Source of the DNA: Devosia indica | GTDB taxonomy: Bacteria; Pseudomonadota; Alphaproteobacteria; Rhizobiales; Devosiaceae | DNA length: 64,000 nucleotides | NCBI RefSeq assembly: GCF_003056405.1 | Contig: NZ_PYVZ01000010.1 | Coordinates: 88,761-152,760, forward strand | Direction of reading: 5' to 3' | Shown here: positions 62,052 to 64,000 of the stretch, in pieces | How the letters are laid out: the number at the start of each line of letters is the position of its first letter | How positions within the stretch are numbered: the first letter of the stretch is position 1 | The notes under the pieces: generated by a model | The model's input: only the letters and a program-made list of their open reading frames with translations | What the model was told of the DNA's origin: nothing | The model's database searches: none | Made by a program: the position numbers and the translations under genes

Positions 62052-63755
62052 TCAGTCCGGCGCGTATTTTTCTGGATCGATCGCGGCCTTCAACGCCTCC
62101 AGCTCGCCCTGCGTCCATCCTTCAGGCTGGGTGACCTCCACCCAGGCGTCGATATAGTCCGCCGGGTCATAGACATGGCCATGCCCCACCGGCGGGGTTT
62201 GCGCCAGCGCCGCATCGACCGCCAATTGCAGGAAGGTGATCACCGGATACCAGTTGAGCGCAGGCGAGACATCGGGGCCGCGCGGCGCGTTGAGCCAGTC
62301 GGGCCGCTGCCAGTCGGCATCGAAAGAAAAGAAGACGATCGGGTCACTGGCATATTGCAGGAAGACGATGCGCATCGGCCCCCAGGACAGGCCCTCCCAA
62401 TCCTTGGCACCGGTCTGGTTCATGAAGCGCACCGCCGATGAATTGCCGAAGCGGGGCAGCCAGGCGGGCGATCCGGGCACCCGGCTCTCGGTCATGCGCG
62501 ACCAGATCGGGCTGGAAAAGGGCGGCCCGGCCCAGAGCGCCCCGTCGAAGGGGTCAGCCAGCACGTCATAGACCGTGGTCGAATTCTGCGAGGCCAGCGC
62601 CCCCAGGCTCAATCCGTGCAGATAGAGCCTGGGCCGGTCATCGCGCGGCAATTGCGTCCAATAGTCATAGACAGTGTTGAACAGCGCCTGGGCGGTTTCG
62701 GTGCCCAGTTCGGGTTCGATCCACAGCGAAAGCACGCTGGTGAGATAAGAATATTGCACCGCCACGCTCGCCACATCACCCCCGTGGAGATATTCGAGCG
62801 TGTCGATGGCCGCTGGGTCGACCCAGCCGGTGCCCACCGGCGTCACCAGCACCAGCACCGAGCGCTCAAAGGCGCCGATGCGCACCAGTTCGGCCAGGGC
62901 AAGCTGGGCGCGTTCCATCACCGTGGGGGCCGAACGCAGGCCAACATAGGTGCGCAGCGGCTGCAGCGCCGGCTTGCCCGTCATGGCCTCAATCGCGGCC
63001 GCATCGGGCCCGGACCGCACATAGACCCGGGAATCCCGGCCGATGGTCTCCCACTCGATCAGCGACTCGGCGCTGCCGGTCTGGAACCACTGGCCGGGCG
63101 CTTCGGCATCGGTCTGCACCAGGGCGTCGAGCCGTTCGTAGAACGTGTCGGCCGCCCGCAGGGCCGAGCGCAGGAACAGATTGTTGACCAGAATGCTGAT
63201 CAGCAGGGCCACCAGGGCCGTTGCCACCACAAAGGCGGCCCGGCGCGGCATATGCGGCAGCAGCCAGCGCCAGATCAGCCGGATGATGGTCACCAGCAGC
63301 TTGCCGATAATCAGGATGGTTGCGGCAATGGGCAGGGCAAAAGTCGCGATCTGCAGCGGCTGGTTTTCTTCTACCGGCGGCATCTCCATCACCGCGCGCA
63401 CCGAGTTCTGCCATGTGTTGGAATACCACAGCGCCACCAGCACCAGCCCCAGGCAGACCAGCCCGACCAGCAGGCCCAGCGCGCGCGTGACCCGCCCCGG
63501 CGGCACCTTGAGCCCGAGGAACCCCCAAAGCCAATGCGCCAGATTGCCAAAGCCATAGCCGATGGCAAAGCAGCACCCCGACAGAATGCCCTGCACCGTC
63601 TCGGTGCGCGGCAGCAGCGAGGGCGTCAGCGACAGCGCAAAAAAGATCGACCCGACCAGCAGCCCCGGCGGCGAGAGATGATAGGCCACCGCATCCCAAA
63701 AGGCATTTGCCCTTTGGGCCCAATCCTTTGGCGGGCGGGAACCAATTCTCGACAT
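62052..63755 (-). CDS. Membrane alpha/beta-hydrolase (Abhydrolase_9 type)
   Basis: The 567-residue protein has about six membrane helices in the first 210 residues and then a hydrolase domain with the nucleophile elbow LHGLSLGALAS and the acid/His region ALNWYPVITFLQL and VGHGHVYDPADYIDAW. The domain order matches the Abhydrolase_9 N-terminal and catalytic families, whose substrate is unknown. ATG 63755 (MSRIGSR) is used; a TTG at 63791 is in frame. No good ribosome-binding site is seen. The remaining 245 bases to the window end hold no gene I can support. Confidence 0.85.
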   Translation of the reverse strand: MSRIGSRPPKDWAQRANAFWDAVAYHLSPPGLLVGSIFFALSLTPSLLPRTETVQGILSGCCFAIGYGFGNLAHWLWGFLGLKVPPGRVTRALGLLVGLVCLGLVLVALWYSNTWQNSVRAVMEMPPVEENQPLQIATFALPIAATILIIGKLLVTIIRLIWRWLLPHMPRRAAFVVATALVALLISILVNNLFLRSALRAADTFYERLDALVQTDAEAPGQWFQTGSAESLIEWETIGRDSRVYVRSGPDAAAIEAMTGKPALQPLRTYVGLRSAPTVMERAQLALAELVRIGAFERSVLVLVTPVGTGWVDPAAIDTLEYLHGGDVASVAVQYSYLTSVLSLWIEPELGTETAQALFNTVYDYWTQLPRDDRPRLYLHGLSLGALASQNSTTVYDVLADPFDGALWAGPPFSSPIWSRMTESRVPGSPAWLPRFGNSSAVRFMNQTGAKDWEGLSWGPMRIVFLQYASDPIVFFSFDADWQRPDWLNAPRGPDVSPALNWYPVITFLQLAVDAALAQTPPVGHGHVYDPADYIDAWVEVTQPEGWTQGELEALKAAIDPEKYAPD

Positions 63756-64000
63756 GGCGCTTAGGTGAACCCGGAAGGCTGACGGGGTCAATGGCGGGGT
63801 GGGGCGGTCAGGCGGTGTTGCTCAGGCTGATTTGGGGTGGGAGGCGGACTCTCGGCTTCTCGCAGCGGGCATGCAATAACGGACATTGACCAAACGGAGA
63901 GAATTGTCGAGTGGATGGGAATGGCAGGAGGCCTGAACTTGGGTGAGCGTGTCGGCAAGTTTGTGATTTTGTCCGATCTGTAGCGATTACAGGGCAGCTG

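Noticed and set aside
63756..64000. Short open frames in the last 245 bases
   Set aside because: They are short, lack conserved sequence, and have no supported ribosome-binding site. A gene starting beyond the edge cannot be judged.

Overview
This is a high-GC, gene-dense stretch of an alphaproteobacterial chromosome. It most resembles the Hyphomicrobiales (Rhizobiales), perhaps a Devosia-like member, but I inferred this from gene content and not from a search. The evidence is a CcrM GANTC methylase, an F0 operon with both b and b' subunits that stands apart from F1, an aa3 oxidase cluster (ctaC-D-B-G-E with surf1), family markers such as DUF1127, DUF2093, DUF4170, DUF983 and IalB, and a LexA-type GTTC-N7-GTTC box. 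The content is almost entirely core and housekeeping. I see no rRNA, tRNA, CRISPR array, insertion sequence, prophage or plasmid origin.

Layout. 1-9.4 kb: a cut-off TPR protein, ETF-ubiquinone oxidoreductase, a family-4 uracil-DNA glycosylase, two MFS transporters, MoaB, a membrane diguanylate cyclase, and a radical SAM protein with a LexA-like box upstream. 9.4-16.1 kb: a secreted hypothetical protein, DUF4180 with RNase HII, CcrM, a low-GC accessory membrane gene, a GNAT, MutY, a hydrolase and a DciA-like protein. 16.2-23.5 kb: a DsbA-like thiol protein, SMC, and the F0 operon atpI-B-E-b'-b. 23.5-28.4 kb: a repeat element, a tandem glycine riboswitch, and the glycine cleavage operon gcvT-H-PA-PB. 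28.4-35 kb: a methyltransferase, a lipoprotein, a Prx5 peroxiredoxin, a DsbD-alpha-like protein, YqgE, and a GGDEF/EAL protein with altered motifs. 35.2-45 kb: a GNAT/M16 peptidase/threonine synthase cluster, then the complete aa3 cytochrome c oxidase set. 45.4-54.8 kb: IalB with PilZ, DUF1127 divergent from a LysR regulator, XseA, DUF2093, an LpxB-related glycosyltransferase facing an O-antigen-ligase-like protein, DUF4170 with CysQ, a DUF6101-like protein, and UbiA. 54.9-63.8 kb: RsmE, glutamate-cysteine ligase, PurD, patatin, a quinone-reductase-like MDR enzyme, an XRE regulator with its membrane partner behind a 12-bp perfect palindrome, TadA, and a large membrane alpha/beta hydrolase.

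Themes. Respiratory energy metabolism recurs (ETF-QO, F0, the aa3 oxidase and its assembly factors, UbiA). So does genome maintenance (UDG, RNase HII, CcrM, MutY, DciA, SMC, XseA and possibly the radical SAM protein) and cyclic-di-GMP (one cyclase, one altered dual-domain protein, one PilZ protein). The signals most worth following are the radical SAM protein that combines a LexA-like box with a C-terminal QMSLF clamp-type motif, the XRE operator, the low-GC insert behind ccrM, and the key-residue changes in the UDG and the GGDEF/EAL protein.
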